A stretch of DNA of 64,000 bases from JACVRW01 sp963751835 (lineage in GTDB: Bacteria; Actinomycetota; Thermoleophilia; Solirubrobacterales; Thermoleophilaceae). This document shows positions 41,756-50,089 of the stretch, piece by piece. Within the stretch, counting starts at the first letter, position 1. The number at the start of each line of letters is the position of its first letter. Under the pieces are notes generated by a model, which worked only from the letters and a program-made list of their open reading frames with translations, made no database searches and was not told where the DNA came from. The DNA lies in assembly GCA_963751835.1 (NCBI GenBank), contig CAVVWD010000022.1, positions 124,001 through 188,000 on the forward strand, read 5' to 3'. The translations under genes and the position numbers were made by a program.

Positions 41756-42248
41756 GCGAAACGCGGGCACGGCGGTCTGTCCGGGCTCGTATGACCCGGT
41801 GACGATGGGTCACGTCGACATCATCGGGCGGGCGGCGAACGTGTTCGAGCAGGTCGTGGTGGGGGTCGTCAACCAGCCCGTGCGCAAGAAGAAGACGCTG
41901 TTCTCCGCCGAGGAGCGGGTCTCGTTTCTCACCTCGGCGGTGGCGGATTACGGGAATGTGCAGGTAAAACCCTTTGATACTCTGCTCGTCGATTTCGCTC
42001 GTGAGAATGGGGCGAAGGCGATAGTCAAGGGCCTCCGAGCGATCTCGGACTTCGAGTACGAGTTCGAGATGAACCAGCTCAACCGGAAATTGGCCCCAGA
42101 CATCGAGAGCATCTATCTGATGACCGCCCCACAGTTCAGCTTTCTTAGTTCCAGCGGAGTCAAGGAGCTGGCGATGTTCGGGGGAGACGTGAGCGGGCTC
42201 GTGCCCGACCCGGTGGCCGCCCGATTGCAGGAAGAGTTGAAGCGGTAG
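41745..42248 (+). CDS. coaD: Phosphopantetheine adenylyltransferase
   Basis: 167 residues. CPGSYDPVTMGHVDIIGRAA carries the nucleotidyltransferase motif TxGH; LRAISDFEYEFEMNQLN and SFLSSSGVKELA complete the active site. It makes dephospho-CoA from 4'-phosphopantetheine. From about 41960 to 42150 codon use is distinctly less GC-biased (GTAAAACCC, TTTGATACT) than in neighbours. ATG 41745 is in the end of rsmD. Confidence 0.94.
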   Translation: MAAERNAGTAVCPGSYDPVTMGHVDIIGRAANVFEQVVVGVVNQPVRKKKTLFSAEERVSFLTSAVADYGNVQVKPFDTLLVDFARENGAKAIVKGLRAISDFEYEFEMNQLNRKLAPDIESIYLMTAPQFSFLSSSGVKELAMFGGDVSGLVPDPVAARLQEELKR

Positions 42249-42266
42249 AGAACTGAGGAACCGCGT

Positions 42267-42728
42267 ATGGACGTTCTAGTCCTGATCGACAAGCTCGACG
42301 ACACGATTCACAACGCCAAGCCCGTGCCGCTCACGGATCAGGTGCGCGTGGACAAGGAGGAGGTCTACGACATCCTCGACCAGATGCGCGCGACGATCCC
42401 CGAGGAGATCAAGCAGGCACGCTGGATCGTGAAGGAGCGCCAGGAGATGCTCGCCGAGGCCAAGCGCGAGGCGGAGCGGATCATCAAGGAGGCGCGCGAG
42501 GAGCAGGTCCGCCTGATCTCCGAGGAGGAGGTCGTCAAGCAGGCGGAGCGCCAGGCCGACGAGATCATCGAGGACGCACGCGCGCGCGAGCGCGAGATCC
42601 GGCTGGGCGCCGAGGACTACGCGGACGACATCCTCAACACCCTCGAGGTCAACCTGACGAAGTTCATCGCGGCCGTGCAGCGCGGGCGCGACCGGTTGCA
42701 GGGGCGCGAAGAGGCCGAGGTCGGGTAG
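42267..42728 (+). CDS. SepIVA-like (DivIVA-type) coiled-coil protein
   Basis: 153 residues, mostly charged coiled coil: KQARWIVKERQEMLAEAKREAERIIKEAREEQ resembles ATP-synthase b-subunit and DivIVA proteins. In mycobacteria a DivIVA-like protein, SepIVA, lies next to coaD and acts in division or polar growth, which fits this position. There is no transmembrane segment. A GAGG sequence about nine bases before the ATG supports the start. Confidence 0.7.
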   Translation: MDVLVLIDKLDDTIHNAKPVPLTDQVRVDKEEVYDILDQMRATIPEEIKQARWIVKERQEMLAEAKREAERIIKEAREEQVRLISEEEVVKQAERQADEIIEDARAREREIRLGAEDYADDILNTLEVNLTKFIAAVQRGRDRLQGREEAEVG

Positions 42729-42741
42729 GGCGGCGGGGCGG

Positions 42742-42747
42742 TAGCCT
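42742..42747 (+). promoter_or_regulatory. -10 box TAGCCT
   Basis: TAGCCT seven bases before ATG 42755. Confidence 0.4.
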
Positions 42748-42754
42748 CGCCGGC

Positions 42755-43135
42755 ATGCCCTCCTATCTCCACACCTGCTACCGCATCGGCGATATCGACC
42801 GGTCGGTTGCCTTCTACGAGAAGCTCGGCTTCGAGGAGGCGCGCCGGATGCCGATCGGCGATGAGGCGATCAATGTATTCATGGCGCTCCCGGGCGAGGA
42901 CCCCGTGCTCGAGCTGACCTACAACTTTGGGGTCGATTCCTACGACCTCGGCACGGGCTACAACCACATCGCGCTTGCGGTCGAGGACCTCGACGGGACG
43001 CTCGCCGCGCTGGCTGGCGACGGGATCGAGCCTGAGAAGCCGCCGTACCGGCCGGGTGGCCGTACCGAGGGGTCCTTCATAGCGTTCGTTCGGGATCCGG
43101 ATGGCTACAGGGTTGAGCTGATCGGCCGCGGCTAA
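42755..43135 (+). CDS. Lactoylglutathione-lyase-like VOC protein
   Basis: 126 residues. The start SYLHTCYRIGDIDRSVAFYEKLGF and the four metal-ligand positions of glyoxalase I are present: His in LHTCYRI, Glu in VLELTYN, His in YNHIALAV and Glu in YRVELI. The family converts the methylglyoxal-thiol adduct; the thiol cofactor here is unknown. The stop TAA overlaps the -10 box of the next gene. Confidence 0.85.
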   Translation: MPSYLHTCYRIGDIDRSVAFYEKLGFEEARRMPIGDEAINVFMALPGEDPVLELTYNFGVDSYDLGTGYNHIALAVEDLDGTLAALAGDGIEPEKPPYRPGGRTEGSFIAFVRDPDGYRVELIGRG

Positions 43136-43138
43136 CCT
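43133..43138 (+). promoter_or_regulatory. -10 box TAACCT overlapping a stop codon
   Basis: TAACCT seven bases before ATG 43146. Its TAA is the stop of the glyoxalase gene. Confidence 0.4.
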
Positions 43139-43145
43139 CGCTGAC

Positions 43146-43658
43146 ATGGGTCAGCGGACCGAGATCTTCGACGTAGGCAGGCTCGGACTCAGCTCCGGCG
43201 AGGGACGGCGTTTCGGCCTTGAGGTGGCTGTCGGTGCCTTCGACTTCGGCGGCCAGCGCTACGAACTCGCTAGCGAGGTTGTCGACGCTCTCCTGAACGT
43301 CGACCACACGACCGCCGGCTACTCGCTCAGGCTGCGCTTCGACGCCGAGCTGTCGGGGCCGTGCATGCGTTGCCTCGAGGACGCCGGCCATGTCCTGCAC
43401 GTGGATGCGCGCGAGGTCGACCAGCCGGGTGGCGGGGAGGACCTGCGCTCGCCCTACCTGGAGGAGGGCAAGCTCGACGTCGCCGCCTGGGCGCGCGACG
43501 CGCTCGCGCTCGCGTTGCCGGCCCAGATCGTGTGCCGTGAGGATTGCCTCGGCCTGTGCTCGGTCTGCGGGGCGAACCTGAACCAAGACCCGGACCACGC
43601 TCACGAGGCGGAGCCCGACCCGCGCTGGGCTGCTCTCCGTGGGCTGAAACTCGACTGA
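43146..43658 (+). CDS. YceD/DUF177 protein
   Basis: 170 residues. The motifs GPCMRCLEDAGH and CREDCLGLCSVCGANLN are the conserved cysteine clusters of DUF177, likely zinc-binding. Genes of this family almost always precede rpmF, as here, and are linked to 23S rRNA accumulation. ATG chosen by the -10 box. Confidence 0.9.
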   Translation: MGQRTEIFDVGRLGLSSGEGRRFGLEVAVGAFDFGGQRYELASEVVDALLNVDHTTAGYSLRLRFDAELSGPCMRCLEDAGHVLHVDAREVDQPGGGEDLRSPYLEEGKLDVAAWARDALALALPAQIVCREDCLGLCSVCGANLNQDPDHAHEAEPDPRWAALRGLKLD

Positions 43659-43693
43659 GGCCCGAAGCAGCCGGCTCGGCCGGCTGCGCAGGG
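43659..43693. repeat. Hairpin repeat, copy C
   Basis: Identical to copy A across all 35 bases and placed directly after the yceD stop, before the rpmF promoter. Confidence 0.75.
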
Positions 43694-43701
43694 TTGGTTA
43701 G

Positions 43702-43707
43702 TACACT
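43702..43707 (+). promoter_or_regulatory. -10 box TACACT
   Basis: TACACT 12 bases before the rpmF ATG at 43720. Confidence 0.35.
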
Positions 43708-43719
43708 GGTCGGCTGCTC

Positions 43720-43917
43720 ATGGCAGTTCCGAAGCAGAGACAGTCCCACTCGCGGACACACAAGCGCCGCTCCCAGCACAAGGTGAGCCCGCCGGGCCTG
43801 CGGCACTGCCCGCGCTGCCACGAGCCGCGGCTGCCGCACCGCGTCTGCCCAAACTGCGGCACCTATGCCGGCCGCGAGGTCGTCGTGCAGCAGCCGGGCG
43901 TCGCTGACGACGAGTAG
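43720..43917 (+). CDS. rpmF: Ribosomal protein bL32, zinc-binding form
   Basis: 65 residues: AVPKQRQSHSRTHKRRSQHK at the start and two CxxC pairs (CPRC, CPNC) that bind zinc. The yceD-rpmF-plsX-acpP order is standard. plsX GTG starts five bases after its stop. Confidence 0.96.
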   Translation: MAVPKQRQSHSRTHKRRSQHKVSPPGLRHCPRCHEPRLPHRVCPNCGTYAGREVVVQQPGVADDE

Positions 43918-43922
43918 CACGC

Positions 43923-44921
43923 GTGATCGCCGTCGACGCGAACGGCGCGGACGAAGGGCCCGTCGCCGTCGCCGAGGGGGTCGCCCGGTCCGGCTTGGCC
44001 GTTCTGCTCTTCGGTCCGCAGGCTGAGATCCGCGGCCCGGCCGGTGCGCTCGCCGAGGTCGTCGACGCGCCCGAGACCGTCAAGGCCGGCGAGGAGGCGG
44101 TGGCTGCCGTGCGCTCGAAGCCCGACGCGTCGATCGTCCAAGCTGCGCGGGCCGTGGGCGAAGGCCGCGCAGACGCACTGGTCTCGGCGGGTTCCACAGG
44201 GCCGACACTCGCCGCCGCGACGTTGTCCATCAAACGCCTGCACGGCGTCTTTCGGCCCGCTCTCGCCGTGCTCCTGCCGGTGCCCGGCGGCCCCGTGCTG
44301 TTGCTCGACGCCGGCGCGAACGTGGAGGTGCGCCCCGAGCACCTCGTCCAGTTCGCCTACATGGGCGCTTGTTTCATGGAGGCGGTCGTCGGCGTCGAGC
44401 GGCCGAAGGTCGGCCTGCTCTCGGTCGGCGAGGAGGCCGGCAAGGGCACGCCGGACGTGCTGACCGCGCACGAGCGCCTCGCTGCGCGCGATCTCAACTT
44501 CATCGGCAACCTCGAGGGCTTCGACATCCCCGCCGCCGGCGCCGATGTCGTCGTGGCCGACGGCTTCACCGGCAACGTCGCGCTCAAGGTGCTCGAGGGA
44601 ACTGTGCGGGAGCTCTCCGGCGAGATCCGCTCGCGGATCAGGTCCGGGGCGGGCTCGAGTCTTGGCGGCCTGCTCATCCGGGGCAAGATGCGCGAGGTGC
44701 GCGACGAGCTCGATCCCGAGCGCGTAGGCGGGGCAATCCTGCTGGGGCTCCGCAAACCGGTCGTGGTGGCTCACGGCAGCTTCGGCCCGGTCGGCATCGC
44801 GCACGCGGTCAGGCTTGCCCGACGGGCGGTCGACGAGGACATGGTCGGGCGCACCGCCGCCGCGCTCGACAGTGCAGGGGTGTTGCGATCCGCGCCCACT
44901 GCTAGCGTCGCCCAGCCATGA
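43923..44921 (+). CDS. plsX: Phosphate acyltransferase PlsX
   Basis: 332 residues. Converts acyl-ACP to acyl-phosphate at the start of phospholipid synthesis. IAVDANGADEGP (usually MGGDxxP), SAGSTGPTLAAAT, LDAGANVEVRPEHLVQFAYMG and ADGFTGNVALKVLEG are family motifs. The first motif is a little unusual (ANGADEG). The stop overlaps the acpP ATG (ATGA). Confidence 0.93.
   Translation: MIAVDANGADEGPVAVAEGVARSGLAVLLFGPQAEIRGPAGALAEVVDAPETVKAGEEAVAAVRSKPDASIVQAARAVGEGRADALVSAGSTGPTLAAATLSIKRLHGVFRPALAVLLPVPGGPVLLLDAGANVEVRPEHLVQFAYMGACFMEAVVGVERPKVGLLSVGEEAGKGTPDVLTAHERLAARDLNFIGNLEGFDIPAAGADVVVADGFTGNVALKVLEGTVRELSGEIRSRIRSGAGSSLGGLLIRGKMREVRDELDPERVGGAILLGLRKPVVVAHGSFGPVGIAHAVRLARRAVDEDMVGRTAAALDSAGVLRSAPTASVAQP
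44903..44908 (+). promoter_or_regulatory. -10 box TAGCGT
   Basis: TAGCGT nine bases before the acpP ATG, inside the plsX end; acpP may have its own leaderless transcript besides being coupled to plsX. Confidence 0.4.
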
Positions 44922-45172
44922 CCCGAGAGGAGGTCCTCGAGCGCATCCGGGAGCACCTCGCCACCGAGCTGGAGGTGGATCCCGAACGCATCGGCGAATC
45001 GACCCGGTTCCGTGAGGACCTGGAGGCGGACTCACTCGACCTGGTCGAGCTCGTCGTCGAGCTCGAGGACAACTACGGGGTGCGCATCCCCGATCAGGAG
45101 GCGGTCAAGATCTTGACGGTCGGCCAGGCCGCGGACTTCGTCGCCGCCCATGCCGCGGAGATCGAGACCTGA
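44918..45172 (+). CDS. acpP: Acyl carrier protein
   Basis: 84 residues, acidic. EADSLDLVELVVELED carries the Ser that receives phosphopantetheine (DSL motif). It carries acyl chains in fatty-acid synthesis. ATGA overlap with plsX; the rnc ATG at 45150 lies 23 bases inside its end. Confidence 0.95.
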   Translation: MTREEVLERIREHLATELEVDPERIGESTRFREDLEADSLDLVELVVELEDNYGVRIPDQEAVKILTVGQAADFVAAHAAEIET

Positions 45173-45848
45173 ATCGCTCGAAGACCTGCTCGCGGAGCTG
45201 CCGGGCGACCTTCGCCGGCAGGCATTCACCCACGCGTCCTGGGTGGGGCACCGGGCCGAGGCCTACGAGCGGCTGGCGTTCCTGGGGGACGTCGTCCTGA
45301 GCCTCGCCGTTTCGACGCACCTGTACCCGCGCTTCGAGCGCTACGGCGCGGGGCGGCTCACAAAGGTGCGCGCGCAGGCCGTTAGCGGGCCTTCGTGCGC
45401 GCGGGTGGCGCTCGGGCTGGGCGTTCCGGACGAGCTGCGCGCCACTGCGCCGGAGGGCAGCACCGGGCGGAGCGCGGAGATGCTCGTGGGGTCCGAGCGG
45501 GTGCTCGCGTCGGTTTGCGAGGCGATCATCGGGGCGTCCTTCCTGGCGTTCGGCTTCGACCGCACGGCGCCGGCCGTGGTGGAGTCGTTCGCCACCGAGA
45601 TCGACCAGGCTCTCGAGCACCCGGTGGACTACAAGTCGGTGCTGCAGGAGCGGCTCGCGCGCCGGGCTGAGGTCGTGAGCTACCGCACGGTCTCCGAGGA
45701 GGGCCCCGCCCACGACCGCTCGTTCATCGCCGTCGCGGAGGTCGGCGGGGAGGAGCTCGGCCGCGGGGAGGGAAAGACCAAGAAGGGCGCTGAGCAGGAA
45801 GCGGCCCTTCAGGCTCTCGACGCCCTCGACGAGGAGGCGGTCACGTAG
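45150..45848 (+). CDS. rnc: RNase III-like protein lacking two catalytic acids
   Basis: 232 residues: RNase III domain then a double-stranded RNA-binding domain (YKSVLQERLARR to KKGAEQEAALQAL). The first signature reads ERLAFLGD (family: ERLEFLGD), so the active-site Glu is A43; D47 is kept. The second reads LASVCEAIIGA (family: LADxxEAxxGA), so the second catalytic Asp is S121; E124 is kept. Two of the four metal ligands are missing, so cleavage may be lost and the protein may only bind RNA. Position in the acpP-rnc-smc run is canonical. Confidence 0.85.
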   Translation: MPRRSRPESLEDLLAELPGDLRRQAFTHASWVGHRAEAYERLAFLGDVVLSLAVSTHLYPRFERYGAGRLTKVRAQAVSGPSCARVALGLGVPDELRATAPEGSTGRSAEMLVGSERVLASVCEAIIGASFLAFGFDRTAPAVVESFATEIDQALEHPVDYKSVLQERLARRAEVVSYRTVSEEGPAHDRSFIAVAEVGGEELGRGEGKTKKGAEQEAALQALDALDEEAVT

Positions 45849-45850
45849 GG

Positions 45851-48800
45851 ATGCACCTGCGCTCGATCTCGATGAAGGGCTTCAAGTCCTTCCCGCAACG
45901 AACCAAGCTCGAGTTCGGCACGGGCGTCTCCGTGATCGTCGGGCCGAACGGGTCCGGCAAGTCGAACATCACGGACGCCGTGCTGTGGGCGCTCGGCGAA
46001 CAGTCGCCCCTCGCGGTGCGCGGCCAGCTCATGAAGGACGTGATCTTCGCCGGCGGGCACGGGGTCAAGGGGTCCGGCGCAGCGGAGGTCGAGGTCGTGA
46101 TCGACAACGCGGACGGGCGGCTCGACACGAGCTTCGCCGAGATCTCGATCGTCCGCCGGCTGGAACGCGACGGCGAGGGCGAGTACCGCCTCAACGGCGC
46201 CCGCTGCCGGCTCGTCGACGTGATCGAGGTGCTCTCCGACTCGGGGCTCGGCAAGGAGATGCACTCGGTGGTCTCGCAGGGCAAGGTCGAGCAGATCGTG
46301 ATGTCGCGCCCGCGGGAGCGTCGGCTGCTGATCGAGGAGGCGGCCGGGCTCGGCAAGCACCGCAAGCGCCGCCGGCGCGCGCAGCTGAAGCTCGAGCGCA
46401 CCGAGGAGAACCTGTCGCGGGCGCTCGACGTCGAGCGCGAGGCGCGCTCGCGGCTGCGGCCGCTCAAACGCCAGGCCGAGGCCGCCGAGCTGCACGAGCG
46501 CCTCGAGCGCCAGACGCTCGAGGCGCGCTTCACGCTGTCGCGGGATGAAGCACGGGCCGCCCGCGCGGCCCTCGCCGAGGCGGAGCGCCGGGCCCTCGCC
46601 GCGCGCGTTGAGCGCGACGACGCCGAGCGGCTGCTCGCCGAGGTGGCGCAGCGCCGGGAAGAGGCAGAGGAGGCGTTTGCGGCGCAATCTCGCGCGAGGG
46701 AGCGGCTGCAGGCCCGTCTCTACGCCGCGCGCTCGGCGGCCGACCATGTCTCGATGCGTCTCGAGCGCGTGCGCGAGCAGGCCGCCGCGGCGGCCGAACG
46801 CCGCGAACGGCGGCTGCGCCAGCTCGAGCTGCTGGAGCAGCAGGCCGCCGCGGACGCCGAGCTGGCCGCCCGCGACGAGGGACCCGAGCACAGGATCGCT
46901 GCGATCGAGAAGGAGCTCGCGGCGCTCGAGGCCGGGCGCGACGAGCGGCTCGCTCGCGAGCTGGCCGGGCTCGAGGAGGAGCTCTCCACCGCCCGCTCAC
47001 GGGTCGAGGGGCTCGAGCAGGCCGCTCAGGTCCGTCGCGCCGCGCTGGCGGACGCCGAGCGAGCCGCGGACGCCGCCCGCGGCGCACGCCGCGATGCGGA
47101 GCGGGCGGCCGAGGCGGCGCGTGCCGAGGCGGCACGCGTGGGCGCCGAGCTTGCGGCGGTCAACCAGTTCGTTCGCGGGGCCGCGGCCGCGCCGGGCAAC
47201 ACCGGCACGCTCGCCGAGAGCCTGCACGTGGAGCCCGGCTATGAGCTGGCGCTGGCGGCGGTCCTCGGCTCGCGCCTGACGGCGGTGGTGGTGGCCGACC
47301 TGGCTGCCGGCGAGCGGCTGCTCGACGACGCGGGCGAGCACGGCGGAAGCGCGCTCGTCGAGGGCGAGAGGGCGATTTCGCACCGGCGCGGAGGCGACGA
47401 GGAGTTGGGACCCGGTGCGGAGCCGCTTCTGAGCCGGGTGCGCCCCGAGCGCGACGTCGCGGCACTCGCCGCGCGGCTGCTCGAGGGTGTTTGGGTGGTC
47501 GATTCGCTCGGCACCCTCAGCGCCCGCTTCTCCGGCGTGGCCGTCACACGCGCCGGGCGCCTGTTCGACGCCCGTAGCGGCGAGCTCAGCCAGGCGCCGG
47601 CGGGCGGCTCCGAGCGGCTGCTCGAGGAGCTCGGGCGCCGCGACGAGCTCGTCGCCGGCTCGGAGCGCGCGGCGAGAGACGAGGCCGGTGCTCAGAGCGC
47701 GCTCGAGGGGGCCGGTGCGGGAGTGGGAGAGGCCGATACCGCGCGCGAGGAGGCGGAGAGCGCGCTGCGCGACGCCCTGCGGGAGCTCGCCGAGGCGGAG
47801 GAGTCCGCGAGCCGGGCAGAGTGGATCATCGCCCGCCGTCGCGAGGCGCCCGATGACGGGCCCGAGGCCGTACGCCGCGCCGAGCTGACAGGGGACCTGC
47901 GGGCCGAGCAGCGGTTGGCCGAGCGCATCGCCCGCGAACGTGAGGAGCGTGCCCGGGCCCTCTCCGCGATGAAGGGCGGCGCCGAGCGCGACCTCGCGCT
48001 CGTCGACGACGCCGGCCGAGCCGCGGGAGCGCTCGAACGGGGGCGCGATGCGCTCGCCGCGAGCCGCGAAGCGATCCAAGCCGATCTCGACGCCGGCGCC
48101 GCGGCCGGGGAGGAGACCGCGGCCGTGCTCAAGGCCTGCGCACACGAGGAGGCGGAGCTCCAGGGCAGGCTGAAGCGCGCGAGCGACGCCGTCACCGCCG
48201 CGGAGGTTGCGGCGCAGCACGTGCGGGACACGGCCGCCGACGCGGAGCGCGACCTGAGCCAGCTGGCGACCCGGCTCGGGCTACCGGCGGAGCCTGCCAC
48301 AGAGCCGCTGCCGGACGCCGAGCGCGAGGCGCTCGGGGCGCGCGTCGAGCGCCTGCAGCGCCGGCGCGAGCAGCTCGGTCCCGTGAACCCGCTTGCCAAG
48401 CAGGAGTACGAGGAGGCGGTGGCGCACGTCGAGGAGCTCGAGGCCCAGCGCGTCGACCTCGAGACCGCGCTCACCGAGCTCGAGGGGCTGATCAAGGAGA
48501 CGGACCGTCGGATCAGGGAGGCGTTCGAGCAGACGTTCGAGGCCGCGGCAAGGAACTTCGAGGACGTTGTCGAGCACCTGTTCCCGGGAGGGCGCGGGCG
48601 GCTGCGGCTGGTCCACGCCGAGGCGGGGCCGCGCCCGGTGGTCGGCGGCGAGCCGGAGCCCGCGCCGGACGACGAGGACGATCTCCCGGAGGCCGGTGTC
48701 GAGATCGAGGTGACGCCGCCGGGCAAGTCGACCAAGCGCCTGTCGCTGCTCTCGGGCGGCGAGAAGTCGCTCGTCGCGCTGGCGTTCATGTTCGCCGTCT

Positions 48801-49072
48801 TCCTCGCCCGGCCGTGCCCGTTCTACATCCTCGACGAGGTCGAGGCCGCGCTCGACGACATCAACATCGACCGCTTCCTCCAGCTCGTCAGGCGCTACTC
48901 CGACCGCGCCCAGTTCATCGTGGTCACGCACCAGAAGCGGACGATGGACGCCGCCGACACGCTCTACGGGGTGAGCATGGGCGGCGACGGCGTCTCCAAG
49001 GTCGTGTCACGCAGGCTCGAGGGCCAGCCGATGCCGGAGCACAGGCCGGCTCCGGCCGAAGAGGCGGCTTAG
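45851..49072 (+). CDS. smc: Chromosome segregation protein SMC
   Basis: 1073 residues, somewhat short for SMC. Walker A is GPNGSGKSN (about 31-39). Long coiled-coil arms follow, with a hinge around residues 435-560 (GNTGTLAESLHVEPGYELALAAVLGSRL). The C-terminal signature is LSLLSGGEKSLVALAFMFA and Walker B is FYILDEVEAALDD. It organises chromosomes with ScpAB, neither of which is in the window. Starts two bases after rnc, and is followed by ftsY. Confidence 0.95.
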   Translation: MHLRSISMKGFKSFPQRTKLEFGTGVSVIVGPNGSGKSNITDAVLWALGEQSPLAVRGQLMKDVIFAGGHGVKGSGAAEVEVVIDNADGRLDTSFAEISIVRRLERDGEGEYRLNGARCRLVDVIEVLSDSGLGKEMHSVVSQGKVEQIVMSRPRERRLLIEEAAGLGKHRKRRRRAQLKLERTEENLSRALDVEREARSRLRPLKRQAEAAELHERLERQTLEARFTLSRDEARAARAALAEAERRALAARVERDDAERLLAEVAQRREEAEEAFAAQSRARERLQARLYAARSAADHVSMRLERVREQAAAAAERRERRLRQLELLEQQAAADAELAARDEGPEHRIAAIEKELAALEAGRDERLARELAGLEEELSTARSRVEGLEQAAQVRRAALADAERAADAARGARRDAERAAEAARAEAARVGAELAAVNQFVRGAAAAPGNTGTLAESLHVEPGYELALAAVLGSRLTAVVVADLAAGERLLDDAGEHGGSALVEGERAISHRRGGDEELGPGAEPLLSRVRPERDVAALAARLLEGVWVVDSLGTLSARFSGVAVTRAGRLFDARSGELSQAPAGGSERLLEELGRRDELVAGSERAARDEAGAQSALEGAGAGVGEADTAREEAESALRDALRELAEAEESASRAEWIIARRREAPDDGPEAVRRAELTGDLRAEQRLAERIAREREERARALSAMKGGAERDLALVDDAGRAAGALERGRDALAASREAIQADLDAGAAAGEETAAVLKACAHEEAELQGRLKRASDAVTAAEVAAQHVRDTAADAERDLSQLATRLGLPAEPATEPLPDAEREALGARVERLQRRREQLGPVNPLAKQEYEEAVAHVEELEAQRVDLETALTELEGLIKETDRRIREAFEQTFEAAARNFEDVVEHLFPGGRGRLRLVHAEAGPRPVVGGEPEPAPDDEDDLPEAGVEIEVTPPGKSTKRLSLLSGGEKSLVALAFMFAVFLARPCPFYILDEVEAALDDINIDRFLQLVRRYSDRAQFIVVTHQKRTMDAADTLYGVSMGGDGVSKVVSRRLEGQPMPEHRPAPAEEAA

Positions 49073-49081
49073 CAGCGCGAC

Positions 49082-49087
49082 TATGCT
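49082..49087 (+). promoter_or_regulatory. -10 box TATGCT
   Basis: TATGCT nine bases before the ftsY ATG. Confidence 0.4.
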
Positions 49088-49096
49088 CGCGGGCCG

Positions 49097-50089
49097 ATGG
49101 CCCGCACCTGGCACGACCTGTTCGTTACCGGCGAGGACGCGCCGCCGCCCGCTCCCGAGGCGGACGGCGAGCCGGAGCGCCGCGGCTTCTTCCGGCGTCT
49201 GCGCGACAACATGTCGAAAACGCGCCAGGCGCTCGGCGCGGAGCTCCAGGCAACTGTCTTCCAGTCGCTCGACGACGAGGCCTTCGAGCACCTCGAGGAG
49301 ACGCTCATCTACGCCGACGTGGGTGCGCCCACGACCGCGAAGATCGTCGAACGGCTGGAGACGGAGGCCGAGAGCGGCGAGCTGCAGGGAGGGGAGGACC
49401 TCACGCGCCGCCTGCGCGAGCTGCTGGCCGACACGGCGCGGCTCGACGGCGACACGATCGACTTGACCGTCAGGCCCACCGTGATCCTCGTAGTGGGCGT
49501 GAACGGCAGCGGCAAGACCACGACGATCGGCAAGATGGCGTGGCACCTGCAGAAGGAGTTCGGCCGCTCCGTACTGCTCGCCGCCGGCGACACCTTCCGC
49601 GCCGCCGCGGCCGAGCAGCTTGGGCTGTGGGCCGAGCGGGCCGGCTGCGAGCTCGTCCGAGGCGAGGCCGGCTCCGACCCCGGGGCGGTCATGTACGACG
49701 CCATTGAGGCGGCAAAGGCGCGCGGCCACGATGTCGTGATCTGCGACACCGCGGGGCGCCTCCACACCCAGCAGCACCTCATGGACGAGCTGCGCAAGGT
49801 GCGCAAGGTCATTGCGGGCCAGGCGCCCGGGGCGCCTCACGAGACACTCCTCACGATCGACGCCACCACGGGCCAAAACGGCCTGCGCCAGGCGCTCCTG
49901 TTCCGCGATGCCGTCGACGTCACCGGCATCGCGCTCACCAAGCTCGACGGGACGGCAAAGGGCGGCATCGCGCTGGCGATCGCCCAGGAGCTCGGGGTGC
50001 CGGTCAAGCTCATCGGGATCGGCGAGGCGCTCGAGGATCTGCGCCCGTTCGACCCCGACGACTTCGCCCGGGCGATACTGGAACCGTGA
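49097..50089 (+). CDS. ftsY: Signal recognition particle receptor FtsY
   Basis: 330 residues. An N domain follows a short acidic start without the long A domain. GTPase motifs are GVNGSGKTTT (about 134), DTFRAAAAEQL, DTAGRLHTQQHL (about 217) and TKLDGTAKGG. It docks SRP-ribosome complexes at the membrane together with Ffh, encoded 3.5 kb downstream. The stop overlaps GTG of the PLP enzyme (GTGA). Confidence 0.95.
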   Translation: MARTWHDLFVTGEDAPPPAPEADGEPERRGFFRRLRDNMSKTRQALGAELQATVFQSLDDEAFEHLEETLIYADVGAPTTAKIVERLETEAESGELQGGEDLTRRLRELLADTARLDGDTIDLTVRPTVILVVGVNGSGKTTTIGKMAWHLQKEFGRSVLLAAGDTFRAAAAEQLGLWAERAGCELVRGEAGSDPGAVMYDAIEAAKARGHDVVICDTAGRLHTQQHLMDELRKVRKVIAGQAPGAPHETLLTIDATTGQNGLRQALLFRDAVDVTGIALTKLDGTAKGGIALAIAQELGVPVKLIGIGEALEDLRPFDPDDFARAILEP

